A DNA stretch of 64,000 nucleotides, from assembly GCA_947568835.1 (NCBI GenBank), contig OX387611.1, positions 7,754,001-7,818,000 on the forward strand, in the 5' to 3' direction. A program made the position numbers and the translations under genes. Source of the stretch: Protonemura montana. Its lineage: Eukaryota; Arthropoda; Insecta; Plecoptera; Nemouridae. How positions within the stretch are numbered: the first letter of the stretch is position 1; every line of letters begins with the position of its first letter. Positions 13,502 to 25,408 of this stretch are shown in pieces. The notes beneath the pieces are model-generated. The model was not told where the DNA came from and made no database searches. It was given only the letters and a program-made list of their open reading frames with translations.

Positions 13502-13861
13502 TTATACAAAATGAGACGGATTCACGTCATGGTCTCTAGTTCCGTTGGCAGTTTCGATGTCAGCCATGTAATAGGAAAACACCAACTGCGTAACTTGCAC
13601 ACATTGAACAAACGGCTTAGCCACAAATATAGCTCCTCCTGACTTAAAAACTTCAACTCGAAACCATGGGAAATAAGAGCTCTTCAAGACATTTGCGGAA
13701 TTGGCCTTGCCAACAAGCTGAAATAGTTTGGATGACTTTGGATAGGTGGCGTTATTTGTAAAGAAATATTTTCTCATTCCCTCTGCTAATTCTCGAAACA
13801 ATGTTCTATTAGTGCTTTCGACTAGCCTGCACCATCGCGGGTGCAGATGACTCGACGCCAA
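13502..13861 (-). pseudogene. Candidate odorant-receptor C-terminal remnant
   Basis: An open frame of 119 residues whose last third resembles the OR C-terminus. VFKSGGAIFVAKPF parallels VLKVGGFIPLNMETF of OR-2, and LVFSYYMAD parallels LTYSYYMSL. The stop is TAA at 13504-13502. A possible acceptor (GTTACGCAG, ending 13586) would start a phase-0 last exon at 13585. No other exons of a matching gene are nearby, and the 5' part of the frame runs into a repeat. It could be a dead gene tail, an alternative last exon for OR-2, or chance. Confidence 0.3.
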
Positions 13862-14271
13862 AAGTCTATCCTCTCCCTAGTCTATCGATTCTCCCTTCCG
13901 AGCGCTGTCGCTGACGCTATGGTTCGGCCACTCACGTTCTGCACGAAAAAATGCAACATGCTAATTACCTACCTAATAATCGTATCATAAAGCTAAATTA
14001 TTTCAACACAGAGAAAGGATGGAGAACTATGCTCAAATTATTTGAATTTTATCTGATTAAAGGTTTGTCTAGGTGCTAGAGGTCGAAAAAGCACTATGGG
14101 TCTAACGGGAGTTTTTTTTTCTAAGCACCCAAGCCGAAAAACGCGGACTTTGGAAATTTCTACATGAACGGCCGTGGACACAGGAGTTTATTTTTTATAG
14201 TCCAAATGCCATTTATTAAAACTTCCAAATGGATGGTAACAATTAATTTCGAAGGGTAAATGCCCCTTTAA
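13860..14271 (+). mobile_element. Truncated MITE-like element, copy of 53770-54368
   Basis: Shares long stretches with the element at 53770-54368, including CCCTTCCGAG, GGTTTGTCTAGGTGCTAG, GTCGAAAAAGCACTATGGG and ACGGCCGTGGACACA. It ends with the same terminal repeat (GGGTAAATGCCCCTTTAA, ending 14271). The left terminus is missing. Confidence 0.7.
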
Positions 14272-15667
14272 TCACATTTCGTTTGAAGGGTCAACTTAAC
14301 TCTTCACAACTTTACTCTTTATCAAACTTGTACATCCAACACTTATTCTTGGTCACGTGTTTCGAACTTTGCTTGAATTTGTCTTGAAAAAACTCTGAAT
14401 AACAGATCTTGTACGAAATCGACATTCAAAAAGATTTATTGCAAGAAATATTTTTATTTATTGATGTTTTTCCAGAGTATATTTCTCAACAAAGAACATG
14501 CTCAAAGCGTTTTAAGTATCAATAATTCAAAAGTTCATATATAGCAAAAATAAGCGACATGCATGGCACTTGTCGAAAATGTAGAGCATTAAGAATTCTA
14601 AGATAACATTTTTTTGATATTCATACGGTTCAATACTACAACTTGACGTGGGAGTTAAAACATTAGCCATAGAGATTCTCAAACGAATGCACTGAAATTA
14701 AAAAGTTTTTCTAAAGCCAACTTTATTATTGTTTTTATTACGATGATTCATTTATTCTCACAAGATCATCATATTTAATTTAATATAAATATATGTAAAC
14801 AAATAGAATTAACAACAAAACATTGGCTTCTACATAAATTAAACGCATGACCTGAATATTGTAAAAGGATAAGAGCAGATTTGAGAGAATATCATCAATC
14901 TGCAATTATTATCAAAGTTATTTTATTTTTTTAATAATTTTAAAATAACAATACTGTGAAAAGTTAACAGAGTTAATCCAAACAAGTATTGTATTTTTTC
15001 TTTTTTATGTATTTATGCATTTTTTTTTGTTTCAGTCCTTTCTTCATTTTAATATGAAATTTTCTTAAATTTTTTAAAACTGTATTAATTAAAATCCGTA
15101 TGCCATGTAATCATGCTTATTTAAAAATGTTAGTTTATGAAATTCAGCCCACAGATTAGCCCTGAGTGGTTTGTGAGAAAAAAGAGCGATACAATTATCC
15201 TAGTGAATCGAAAAAAAAAACATCATTTTGCGTATTTTGCTTTCGATTATTATTATGTTTATAATTTTGTTTGTTATCTACAAATTAATTCTACTGATAG
15301 TCTGAACATTCCTCCGTCCCTAAACAGAGGAATTCCTAGACTTAAATACAAATTAATAAATAAATCAATCAATACTACAATATTTAATGTTTTTTAAGAC
15401 AACAAACTAAAATAAAGAATTCAAAAATAAAAAGATATGTGTAGGTCCCTATGAAATAAAAGTATCTGATTGGCTGGGGATAAGTTTTGAACTAAAAGCT
15501 TAATTTTATACATAATTATAATTTGAATTCTTGATAATTTTTGCTAAGGTCTGAAGCAAAACTGGTATTTTTCAAGTGATCACTAAATTCATAGGAAAAT
15601 AAAGTAAAAGTAACAACAACAACAACAAAGAACACCCTTTTTGAACGTCTTTCCAGCGGTTTTTCGA

Positions 15668-18600
15668 CTACCACTTGTGTTTATGCAAAGTGGTCCTCAG
15701 AGACATGTAGTAGCTGTAGGTCAACTTCAAGATCTGCAAGAAATAAACGCAGGTAAACAGAAAACTGTTAAAGATTCCCAATCGATTCAAGCCATCCGCG
15801 TCTTCACCATATAACACACATTTTGCATTTAGTTTAACAGTGATTTTCGTTTAAGAAGCTTTGCTGGTAAAAAATCTGGGCGGTGAAACCTCTATGGAAC
15901 AGTTTAACTAGAGGTTAAGATGAAAATACAAATATCTGATTGGCTATAATCATGGCGATAAGTCTTTAACTTGTGGTCATTTTTACAACCAGAATCTGTA
16001 AAACAGGCTTTAAAAAATAAATGTATTTATCTATTGACAACAAAAAAATACAAATACGTACCTTGTAAAAAGTTTCCATGTTCAGGGGAATAAACCCACC
16101 AACTTTAAGAACCAGTGGCTGGTTGCTGCGAGACATGATGATGCGCATAGATCGTTTAAATCTGTCCGACGCGCGCAGCCAGTCGCAACCAAACACAGCC
16201 TCTCGAACCAGATCACCCTGGTGCAGAAAATTGGAACGTCATGCACATTTGCTTGGCAATTGATACTGTTGGAAAAGAGCAGGTCATACATGCTGGAAGT
16301 TGGTTCACTCTTGGCTCCCTGCCAGGTCAGGCTAGCTTTATCAGCAGCCTGTAATTTACCAATACCCAATATACCAGAGCAAAGGAACAGCGCTAGCACA
16401 GAGTGTTTAAGAGAGAAGGCATAACAGAGCAAAGCCATTGTACATCTAACTATCTTATACAACAACCTGCCCAATGCAAGCATTTTAAATTTAAATGTTC
16501 TTTCAAAAATTGCCAGAAAACTCCTAGAGACACTGTACTGAATGTCAAGTAACTTATCGATGGTCACTAAAGTTGGCATAAGGAAGGTGCAGGGACTAGC
16601 TTATAAAATGGCTCTTAAAATTAAATCCTATAACATTTGGTATCTTCTGCCAAAATAACTCCCCTGACTTCACACACCTGTTCGGTGACCTTGTCTGCCA
16701 TCCAGGTGAACATGGTCAGGGTGTTCCACACCATGCCTACCAGCAACGCGATGAATAACATCCTGCTGTCAAATTCGGGACTCTGAAAAGGTTGCAATGC
16801 CATTTTGAGGTCATTTGCAAGACACATTTGGACATGGGTTGAAAGTTGACGCCGGCCACACCGAGGATTTCAAGAACCTCGATTGGCATTTGCAACAAAG
16901 AACTGAATGAAGTCCTGGGCGAGAATTGACAAATCTAATCTTATGTTTAGCCCTCATTCAATGGAGGCGATGTTTTTATCGCTATAATAGCACTCCTGGA
17001 AGTGGGAGTAAATCAACTGCCATGGCAACAACCAATCACAAGCAGTGAAATTCAGCTGTTTCTGAGAGTTCAGAGCTTAACTTTGAGTTGAAAAATATTG
17101 TAATACCAGGCTTTATTGACTGATCAATTTTAAACTCTAGTGGTTAACTTGAGAAAATATAATGACTGTCTGCTTAAGACTCGTCTCCGCGTTCACAGCT
17201 AATCAAATACCTATATATGCATCTCAACCTACAATTATCTTTACAAATAGACCTTGTTCATCTAGCCAGTAATTGGAACCTTGTAGTTTACTCACGTTAG
17301 TAATTCCTATCATTCCTGAAACAACTGGAAATACGCAGCAGTTGACTAATTGTAATATAAACAACTCGAAAGCGGAACTGATTTGTTCAACACATCTGAA
17401 AGCACAATTTCGATTAGGTAAAGTTGAGAATGGTGAACATAAAACTAGAAATACGTCAAAATCAATGTTGCTATTCACTGGATTTTAAGTATTTACCTAG
17501 CGCTTTTACGCTAGAAGCATTTAAAGGTGTTTTTTTTTATGGATTTATTTAAGAAAAATAACAATTATGAAACAGTTGGAACACACAAAAAGGGTGTTTT
17601 TTTTGTTATTTGTTAGTCTTTGCATTCGATTAGTGTTAAGGCATATACACCACGGATAGACTTTACAGTGCCATTAAACTTAACAGATAAAGCAAAGAAA
17701 AAATATATATTTTTTTAATTTTAATTTTTTAAACACAAACTGCTAATTTCGTATACTTTTTTCTAGAAATGAACTTCTTTTACTTCCATGTTCAACAAAA
17801 AGAATCTTACTTGATTATAGCCTGATGATGACGTATACAAATCTTCAGCCGACCGTTGACATCGCCTTCCCGTTTTCGTCTCACAAGAAACAAACGTCGC
17901 TTTATTATTAATCTTTCTTCCTTCGTCTCAGACTTGGCCATGCTATCTTCCGCTCCGAATCCCACCATTGAAGACGCCAAATTAAAACCAGCTTCATGTA
18001 TCTCAACTTGTGTACTTTTAATGGAAAGACAATTAGCTTGATGCGAGCACGAGTCTTTTTGTTTGTTTATTTCCATGAAATAATTCGTATTGACGTTTCG
18101 ATTCAATTGGCTGACGCTCTTTAAATTGTAGCTAAGCAGCTTGAGATGACCAACCGTCTCCACGAGTAGCGTCATGTACAAAGATATAATTGTTATTAAG
18201 GTGGCGGAACTGTGGACCACTCCGATTAACAAAACCACGACCGTAATCTCAAAGTAAGGCGTGAAGGACAGCTGATTAGGAAGCCAGTAGCTGAAAAAAG
18301 TCAAACATTTCTTAGATCATTTGTTTCCGAGATTGACTATTTAAGATAGAGTTGGCATAGCATCAGCAACACGTATTTTTTTGGTAGTATTTGTGGCGAG
18401 AATTGATTAAAATTGTATTAGCAAAAGTAGGCCTGTGTTTGGATGAAAAAAGAGAGGTTAATAAAATAAAAAGGTTCGAAATAAAATTATTGAGAGTAAT
18501 AAAAATAGTCTTTGAATTTAAAAGCATTTTTAAATAGCATGCACCGGTGCGAGTTTAAAACTGGCTCCAAGTGAGAGCGCTCCTACCCAAATACGTCACT

Positions 18601-20190
18601 AGCTGTCAGTGCATTATTTTTTTTCAATTGCACCGTCGAAATTCTCGGAGCAAGAAAAGTGCACCGGGAGTGACCTGAGAGCGAGCAACTCTGTCAGTCG
18701 AACACGTGAAAGTTGCACTGGGGCAGAGTCACATGCCCAGTCGAACATGTGAAAGTTGCACTGGGGCAGGGTCACATGCCCAGTCGAACACGTGAAAGTT
18801 GCACTGGGTCAGAGTCATATGCCCAGTCGAACACATGAAAGTTGCACTGGGGCAGAGTCATATGCCCAGTCGAACACATGAAAGTTGCACTGGGGCAGAG
18901 AATTACATGCCTAGTCGAACACTCAGACCACTCCCAGTGCACAAACGTGTGTGCACAGGGGAAGCCAGTCGAATATACGCCATTAGGTTATATGTTTTGC
19001 TGTATTTTTGCCTTGTTTTGATTTTTATAACACAGTGTAGAATGAAAAAGAATAAATATATATTTAAATTTGAATACTCTTTACCTAAATATAATTTTCT
19101 TCGTGATCAAGGCGTAAACCAACACAGGAGTTGCGATAATCGGTATAATTATGCAATACATTGTCAAGTACCAATTGAAAAATATTAACTCAGAAGTTTT
19201 TCTGACTTCGTCTTCAACCTCCTTTCGTCTATCTTTGTGTAAATAAAGAAAATCTTTCACATCATTAAACGTAGCTGTGATGCCCTGAAATCGGTTTTGT
19301 TGATACAAGAACGATGCAATAGCAATGCTTAACATGCTAAACACAAACATCAGAACTATTGCTTCCATAATCATGACTAAAGGTGAATTCCAGAAAGTGT
19401 ACACGCTGATAGGACCCAAGATTACAGCACCGATTCCCATTGTGAGGATCGCAAAACGGGGTAACCAGTATCTGACATGTCCTCGATTATGTTGTTCTCC
19501 GTTATCTTGTGGCCAACAACCTTGCAAAAGACAAGACACCCTCATAATTGCATAGTAATTCAAATACGAACACACATTTAAATGAACCTTTTGGTAAAAC
19601 TATGCTAACACTTTTGTTATAGCTTAAATGTTTTAAACAGATATCTATTTATATTGAAAGTCGTTCCCTTGCTCTAAGAATTTAATTTTAAACATTTTAA
19701 ATTGAACAATTAAGTGGTTTAAAAAACACTGTTACATGTGTATTATTAGGAACATCCCGAGCAAATTTCAAGCGTTTTCAATTTCAATAATTTCATACCT
19801 ACTGTAGTTTAGTCAAAGGTAAAAAATATCTGTATATATCTCAGCCTGAATTTAATTTTTTTAAACAAACTGATCACGACATGTGATCACGACAATGAAC
19901 ACTTTTGAAAATAATCTAACAAAGATTTTTGCTTGTCTTACGAAATAAAATAAAAAACTCAATTGTTTTTTAATATTATAAAAAATTATTAAAAACGCAA
20001 CATTTTGCTTCAGGAATACTTTTCAAATAACTTCGTAACTTAAAGTGTGTTTAACGTATAATTAAAACTATTTATACTACTCACCCAAGTTTGTCATTTG
20101 ATCAAAGTAAAAATCTATACTATTTCTTTCAAACGCCTGTCGGTCTCTTTCGATTTTTATCAATATCCGTTCAATCACTCTAGGTGGCAT
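15668..20190 (-). CDS. Odorant receptor OR-2 (seven exons)
   Basis: Complete 7tm_6 odorant receptor, predicted Orco-partnered channel subunit. Exons: A 20190-20085, B 19520-19085, C 18290-17811, D 17395-17296, E 16782-16678, F 16217-16062, G 15733-15668; total 1449 nt, 482 residues. The ATG at 20190 opens MPPRVIERILIKIERD, the same MPP start as OR-4. Exon B starts GCWPQDN and carries two membrane spans (residues ~60-110). C begins YWLPNQLSFTP and includes a long polar loop (residues ~235-325) ending RHHQAIIK. F has VFGCDWLRASD and GGFIPLNMETF; G reads LTYSYYMSL. All borders are GT-AG with phases 1,2,2,0,0,0. A 43-bp minisatellite element occupies the B/C intron. Exons D-G may also serve the OR-3 cassette upstream. 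Confidence 0.93.
18538..18985 (-). mobile_element. Minisatellite-bearing mobile element, copy 3
   Basis: Reverse orientation. It has GCACCGGTGCGAG near one end, GCACCGTCGAAATTCTCGG, then about five 43-bp units (GTGAAAGTTGCACTGG), and ends CAGACCACTCCCAGTGC followed by GGGGAAGCCAGTCGA. It lies inside the OR-2 B/C intron. Confidence 0.75.
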
Positions 20191-21186
20191 TGTAGTCTAA
20201 GAAACCGTTTGCACTTATATCCAAGCTGTATCCAAGCTTTCCTACTGTCGTAAGATGTCAATGTGGCAATACGAAAACTCGATAAAATGTTGAAATGAAC
20301 ACGCAACACGAACTGCATATACATTTTTAATGTCTTAAAAGGTAGTTGGAGAAAGGGTTAGCATTTGGCCTTGTCTCACTTTCGTAAATTTTTTAATAAA
20401 AATAGGGATAACAGTAATAAGAACATATTTTTATTCTAGAAAAAAATGCATTACCAGATATAGTAAATGACCATTATTAATCACATATATTCAGAGAGAA
20501 TCCAGAGTCACTTTTCTGCATATGAATGATTAATTTGTATTGAATATCTTGAAAAAATTACACTTACGTCCTAATTGTTCTAACCATCTTTAGAATCAAA
20601 AATGTTTTAGAAATAAAATAAATAAATTTGAGAGTATAAAATGTCTTATATCCTCGCGATATCGACTGGCCTGCACCAGAGCGGGTTTTAAACTTGTTAA
20701 ATGACGTCGAAAACTGTACTTATGGTATTTACATATCTAAAGAATGGGCAGAAAACATAATTATAGTAACGTCTACTCGATGGACATATGTCAACTTGAT
20801 CCAACTACAGTACACAAACAATTACGATTTACAGCTATTTGTTTTTTGCAAAATTCACAAGGTTTTAATATTTTTAAGACAATAACCTATTATGAATACA
20901 TTTTTTAAATTAACATTAAGAACATCAAACACAGATTTGTTGAACTCAGCCAGGGTTATGGACCATTTCATCACTGAGATAATATTTTTTTATATTTTCT
21001 ACTCTCGATTTCATCAAACAACGAGCAAATAATGTAGAAAGGATTTAAAATAAAACTGACTTGCTAAAAGCTTGATTTGAAGATGCATTTCATTTAGTTT
21101 CTTAAAACATTTTCATGCACATAAAAAAAATTTCAAGATTTTTCCAAAATTTTCCAAAAATACCTTTTTGAAATAATATGCCATAC
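20191..21186. other. Spacer between OR-2 start and OR-3 exon C
   Basis: About 1 kb of AT-rich sequence. I searched the minus strand for receptor exons D, E, F and G (motifs GCDWL, FIPL, SYYM) and found none. A short end-fragment of the minisatellite element lies at 20662-20697. Confidence 0.6.
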
Positions 21187-23910
21187 CTGATTATTGCCTG
21201 GTGGTAGCGAATGCAAATCTTCAGTTTATTACTCATTTCAAAGTCATCTCCTCTTTGTCTCATAAGACTCTGAAGATTTCTTGGAATCGTTGACCTACTC
21301 ATGCCGTGCGATCTACAATCCATCGGGTCTGCTTGACCCCTTGTCGGTGTCAGTCCATCGAGCTCAGGAATCCTCTCGCTCGATAAGGATTCCTCGCCTG
21401 AATTGCTTTGATGACTTGAAGGTGTATCTCGTGTCATTTGACAAACAATGTTTAAGTTGTGGTTAATTAATTGAAGATGGCCAATGACTTCAACCAGTAA
21501 CGTTAATGACAAGGATATTGCCGTAATAGTGGTAACTCCACCGTACACGATGGCTAGCGTCAATGCTAGAGCGTAAAGTTGAAAATTTGGTGTCGAGTTC
21601 AACTCACAAGGAATCCAGTAGCTGAAAAAAAATGTATGCTTTTTTTATCCGTAGCCGACTCTTTATATATGTTTTAAATTTTAAAATACTTTTGAAAATA
21701 TCCCTGAACGTACGAGATATGCAATTGTATTTAAATGAAGACAGTTTTGAAAAGGGGTAGTAACATTTAAAATGAAATTTTACCACATATTTAAGTCTCC
21801 GAGTTATAAATTGTCTCAGGTCGGGTATTATCAAAATGTTTAACTATAAGTTGAACCTCTAACTCGCAGAAATATTTGGATTTCACTGCAATTGTGTTTA
21901 CATTGACAATTTAAGAAATTAATTGTGGGGTTTTAAGACGGGACAATCTATGTAATTTTCAAAATATCACATAAAATCTAATTTTCAGAAGTTTTGGCCT
22001 CTTTTCACCGGCAGTAATTAGCTAAGACAGAAAATTTACCTGAAGAAAAGTTTTTTCGTCACGAATGACCAAATGGGCACAGCTATGGTAAATATTGGTA
22101 AAAGGACACCAAAAGTTATCCAAAACCAGTTATATAATATAATTTTTGACAAAATTTTGGTCTCGTTTGCAATATTCATAGGTATTTCAGTACACAACAT
22201 TTTCAGGTTACTTAATTTGGTGTTTGTTGCACTTATTTCTTCAAGTTTGTCTTGTTGGTAGAAAAACGTAGCAACGCTGATACTTAACAAGCACAAAAGG
22301 AATAACGATAAGACGGCACCCATCAACATCACAATTGACAAATTCCAAAACATGTAGACACTTATGGGGCCCACAATTGTAGCAAGAACACCAATCAAAA
22401 CCAAAATCAATCGGGAAAACCAGAATCTGACGTGACCTCGATGAAGTTGTTCACTATAGTTTTTTTCCCAGCAACCTAAAAGCAGACAAAACAAGTTAAG
22501 TATTGATTTTTTTAATATTTTTTGACATGAATACTTTATATTCTTAATATTATTACTATTATATATATTAGATATTTGATAGATGCATAGTTTTTCATAT
22601 GCAGATAGAGCACCAACGTACTGAACTGGTTAAAAATATATATATATATATTGTATATAGAAATCTAGTTCTACTGTTATTCTACTTGATCTACTACACA
22701 AGAAACTCACTATTAGCAAAACCCAGCAAAACCCCTAGCAAAACACCAGCTCTCAATTTTAACTAAAGGCCCTCTTTATGCTGGAGCCAAATTGTACAAT
22801 GCTCTCCCGACACAGATTAAAGCTAGCAGTGAAAATACTTTTAATTATAAACTAAAAGAATTTTGATTGTTTTACTGTTTTTACTCTTCTGACGAATATT
22901 ATGAAAAATGTAAATATTTGTAAATACATTTCATATCAAACTATAGGAATTATCCTGACTGTCTCTATATCTTTGTGATTCTTTGGACAGTAAAATTATT
23001 ATTATTATTATTCACTTTTCTGTAAATTATAACTTGTTCAACTGCAGAACATCGCAACAATTTTCTCTGCCATAATATTGTCTTTATCTTCAAATCATGA
23101 TACACCACTGTATAGCACCATTTTTTTTTTGGTCTGGAATATTTCTATGTACATTTTTTTTTGTCATTTTGCGCAAGGGGTAGGAGCCATACATTATTAT
23201 TATTATTTTTTTTTACTTTTCTTGTTTATTTGAATCGAACATATGCACAATTGATAGTCACAAAATGAGAGTGAAAAATTCGGAAAAGATACAAAAATTT
23301 TCAGAGGTATTAAGACCCTACCTTATAAGTAAGAATGAAAAAAAAAAACTATGTGGTTGATTATTTTAGCATACCAGGTGTATTTTTTAGAAAATATGGT
23401 TTTCTTTTTTTCTTTTTTATACTATGTGTATTGAAGCGCCAATCTATTGACCATTTTCTGCCTGGGATTTATTATTATTTTTATTTTTTCATAAACTTAA
23501 TTCTGATCTTGTCGAAAAACATGCATTTTTGAGGGTTTATTTTGGTAAGCGAACAAAATATTTGGGAAAAAATACAGTTTTACAAAGTTTAATTCCTTAT
23601 CTACGTGAGAAACTTTAAGTATTCTGACCATCAACGTTTCGGCCAGACAATCTCTAGAAAAAATTGATCCAAAATCTCTAGCGATCTTTCCTATACTCTA
23701 GAGATACCATTGACAGTCATGACATTATTTTTAAGTTATAAAAACAAATAAGAACTTGATTCTTGAACTATTCTTGATAAAACAACAAACAAACTTACCT
23801 AGGTACGTCAATTGCTTGAAATAGAAGTCAATGCTGTTGTTTTGAAGTGAACCCCAGTACTTTTTCCAACTTACCTTCAGCGATAAAAACACTTGAAATG
23901 ACAATGACAT
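21187..23910 (-). CDS. Odorant receptor OR-3, exons A-C only
   Basis: Three intact receptor exons: A 23910-23799 (opens MSLSFQVFLSLKVSW), B 22475-22040 (436 nt, the same length as in OR-2 and OR-4, starts GCWEKNYSEQ) and C 21621-21187 (begins YWIPCELNSTP, ends IRYHQAIIR). That is 983 nt, about 327 residues, all in frame with good GT-AG sites and the family phases. The downstream exons D-G that hold the conserved C-terminus are absent before OR-2 begins at 20190. Exon C ends in phase 2 (AG|GTATGG), matching OR-2 exon D (starts A at 17395). Splicing onto OR-2 D-G would give a 469-residue receptor. Either this is an alternative 5' cassette of a shared locus, or a 3'-truncated gene that has not yet decayed. 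The intact frame favours the first, as inference. Confidence 0.85.
22720..23012 (+). mobile_element. LINE 3'-end fragment with ATT tail
   Basis: The plus strand encodes GPLYAGAKLYNALP, a motif typical of the C-terminal tail of LINE reverse-transcriptase proteins, then a stop near 22866. It finishes in an ATT repeat (about 22997-23012), a common 3' tail of CR1- or L2-like elements. It lies in the OR-3 A/B intron. Confidence 0.55.
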
Positions 23911-25408
23911 GGCAACAATATTCTAACTAGCCACTTCGGATTGTCAACTGCATTTGAATGTTACAAAACCCCACACAAACTCAAATACTTACAGAATATA
24001 GAGTTTCTTTTGATGTTATTTATTAAAATTTCGTTTCTTTTACGTAATAATAAATCAATATTCTGAAGAATATAAAAATTGTAACACATCCAAAGCTCGA
24101 ACCGTTAAATATAAAACGTTATTTTTTGGGCAATTTTAATAAACACAATCATTACAAACCATGCGTGTGTCCTCTTTTTTTTCTTCCATCCGTCAAATAA
24201 AACCGACGTTCATTCAGACCAAGGCACTATATTTGATACGCAATAGCAATTTCCATACTTAAAACATTTGAGTTTATTGGCATAGTCAGAGGATCAGTGT
24301 TAATGTTCAGCTTTCAGCTTGGGTCATTTGCAGTTTATTGCAATTTTATGGATCAAAAATCAAATTTCGAAGTTAATGCACTCACAAACGGTGCACTTCA
24401 AATGAGCTGCCTTGGATACTTAAAAAAAGAAAATTTGACTTGATAAACGCAGGTTCATTGAAATATTTTTTTACACCATTAATTTAAAAATTGGATTTCC
24501 GATGGCTAGAAATCGTTTTTGGTTTTTTAATTATCTGTTTTCTCAATTTTGTTTGAAACTGAGCCAACGAGCACTAACTAACAACCTCTGTGCACTTATT
24601 ATAACTCGACTGGAAGGTTCTAGGACTTCAGACATGTTACTTCATATCTGTTTCAGAATGTAGCTACTCATTTTCTAGACTTCACTGACCATCAATAATA
24701 AATGGATTGTTGTTTCAAGCACTTCGCTTATCTTTAAGTGTAATCGTTTGAAGAATTCGCCGCATTATTCTTAGTTGAAGAGATTGGGTAACGCCGAGAA
24801 GGTTAAATATATAATTTACTACTAATATAACTACTCTTATAATTGATATCTAGTTATGTTTTATTCCTTACTAGGACTTCTAAAATAACATGTTTCCCTC
24901 AAGATTCGTCTTGAGTTTCTTTTGATTTCAGCCTAGTTCTTCTAAAATGTGTTAATACATTCGTAACTCAAGCAAAACCAAGCCCTCTAGAAGTTATTTG
25001 TTTGTATTGCGCTAAGATACAATGACATGGCGAGCAATTATTTGTTTTTGTGATGAGCCATAATACTAACTCAGGGAAACATGAAGTCGATTTTACGATA
25101 AAAGTTATGATTGAAACAAAAAATGTTTTAAACACATTAATTTTCATCGTCTATCCTCTGGCGACAAAGCGGCAAAGCGGTGGAGTAATAGTAAAAGGGC
25201 AAGTATCTGATTGAAAACAGTGAATATCACAGAATCGAAATAGGTAAACGCCCAACTGACAGAAAAACACCAGAACTCCAAAACCAAGATGGCTGCCACT
25301 ATTTAAACCTTAGGTTATTATTATTATTTTATTTTTTTATGCGCCTATACATCAAAAAAGGAAAGTGTTCATCATTTTGGTTTTCAGCTGCAGTAACGAA
25401 ATCGAAGA
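23911..25408. other. Intergenic OR-3/OR-4
   Basis: About 1.5 kb, AT-rich, with no long frame and no repeat I can assign. It would contain the OR-3 promoter and the OR-4 3' flank, but I see no convincing sites. Confidence 0.5.

Larger units (their letters stand above)
12450..15667. other. Intergenic OR-1/OR-2
   Basis: About 3.2 kb, mostly AT-rich with homopolymer runs. It holds the OR-like remnant at 13502-13861 and the truncated MITE-like copy at 13860-14271, listed separately. A 62-residue minus-strand frame at 12784-12596 preceded by an AAACAG acceptor could be an old exon but shows no recognisable motif. I see no promoter I can support for OR-1. Confidence 0.5.

Noticed and set aside
16082..16579. 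165-residue minus-strand frame over OR-2 exon F
   Set aside because: It reads exon F out of frame; the receptor frame carries the conserved motif and correct splice sites.
18799..19188. Open frames of 60-130 residues across the minisatellite arrays (also at 28055, 50836, 58910, 61589)
   Set aside because: They are frames through the 43-bp repeat and end in intron sequence; no start context or similarity.
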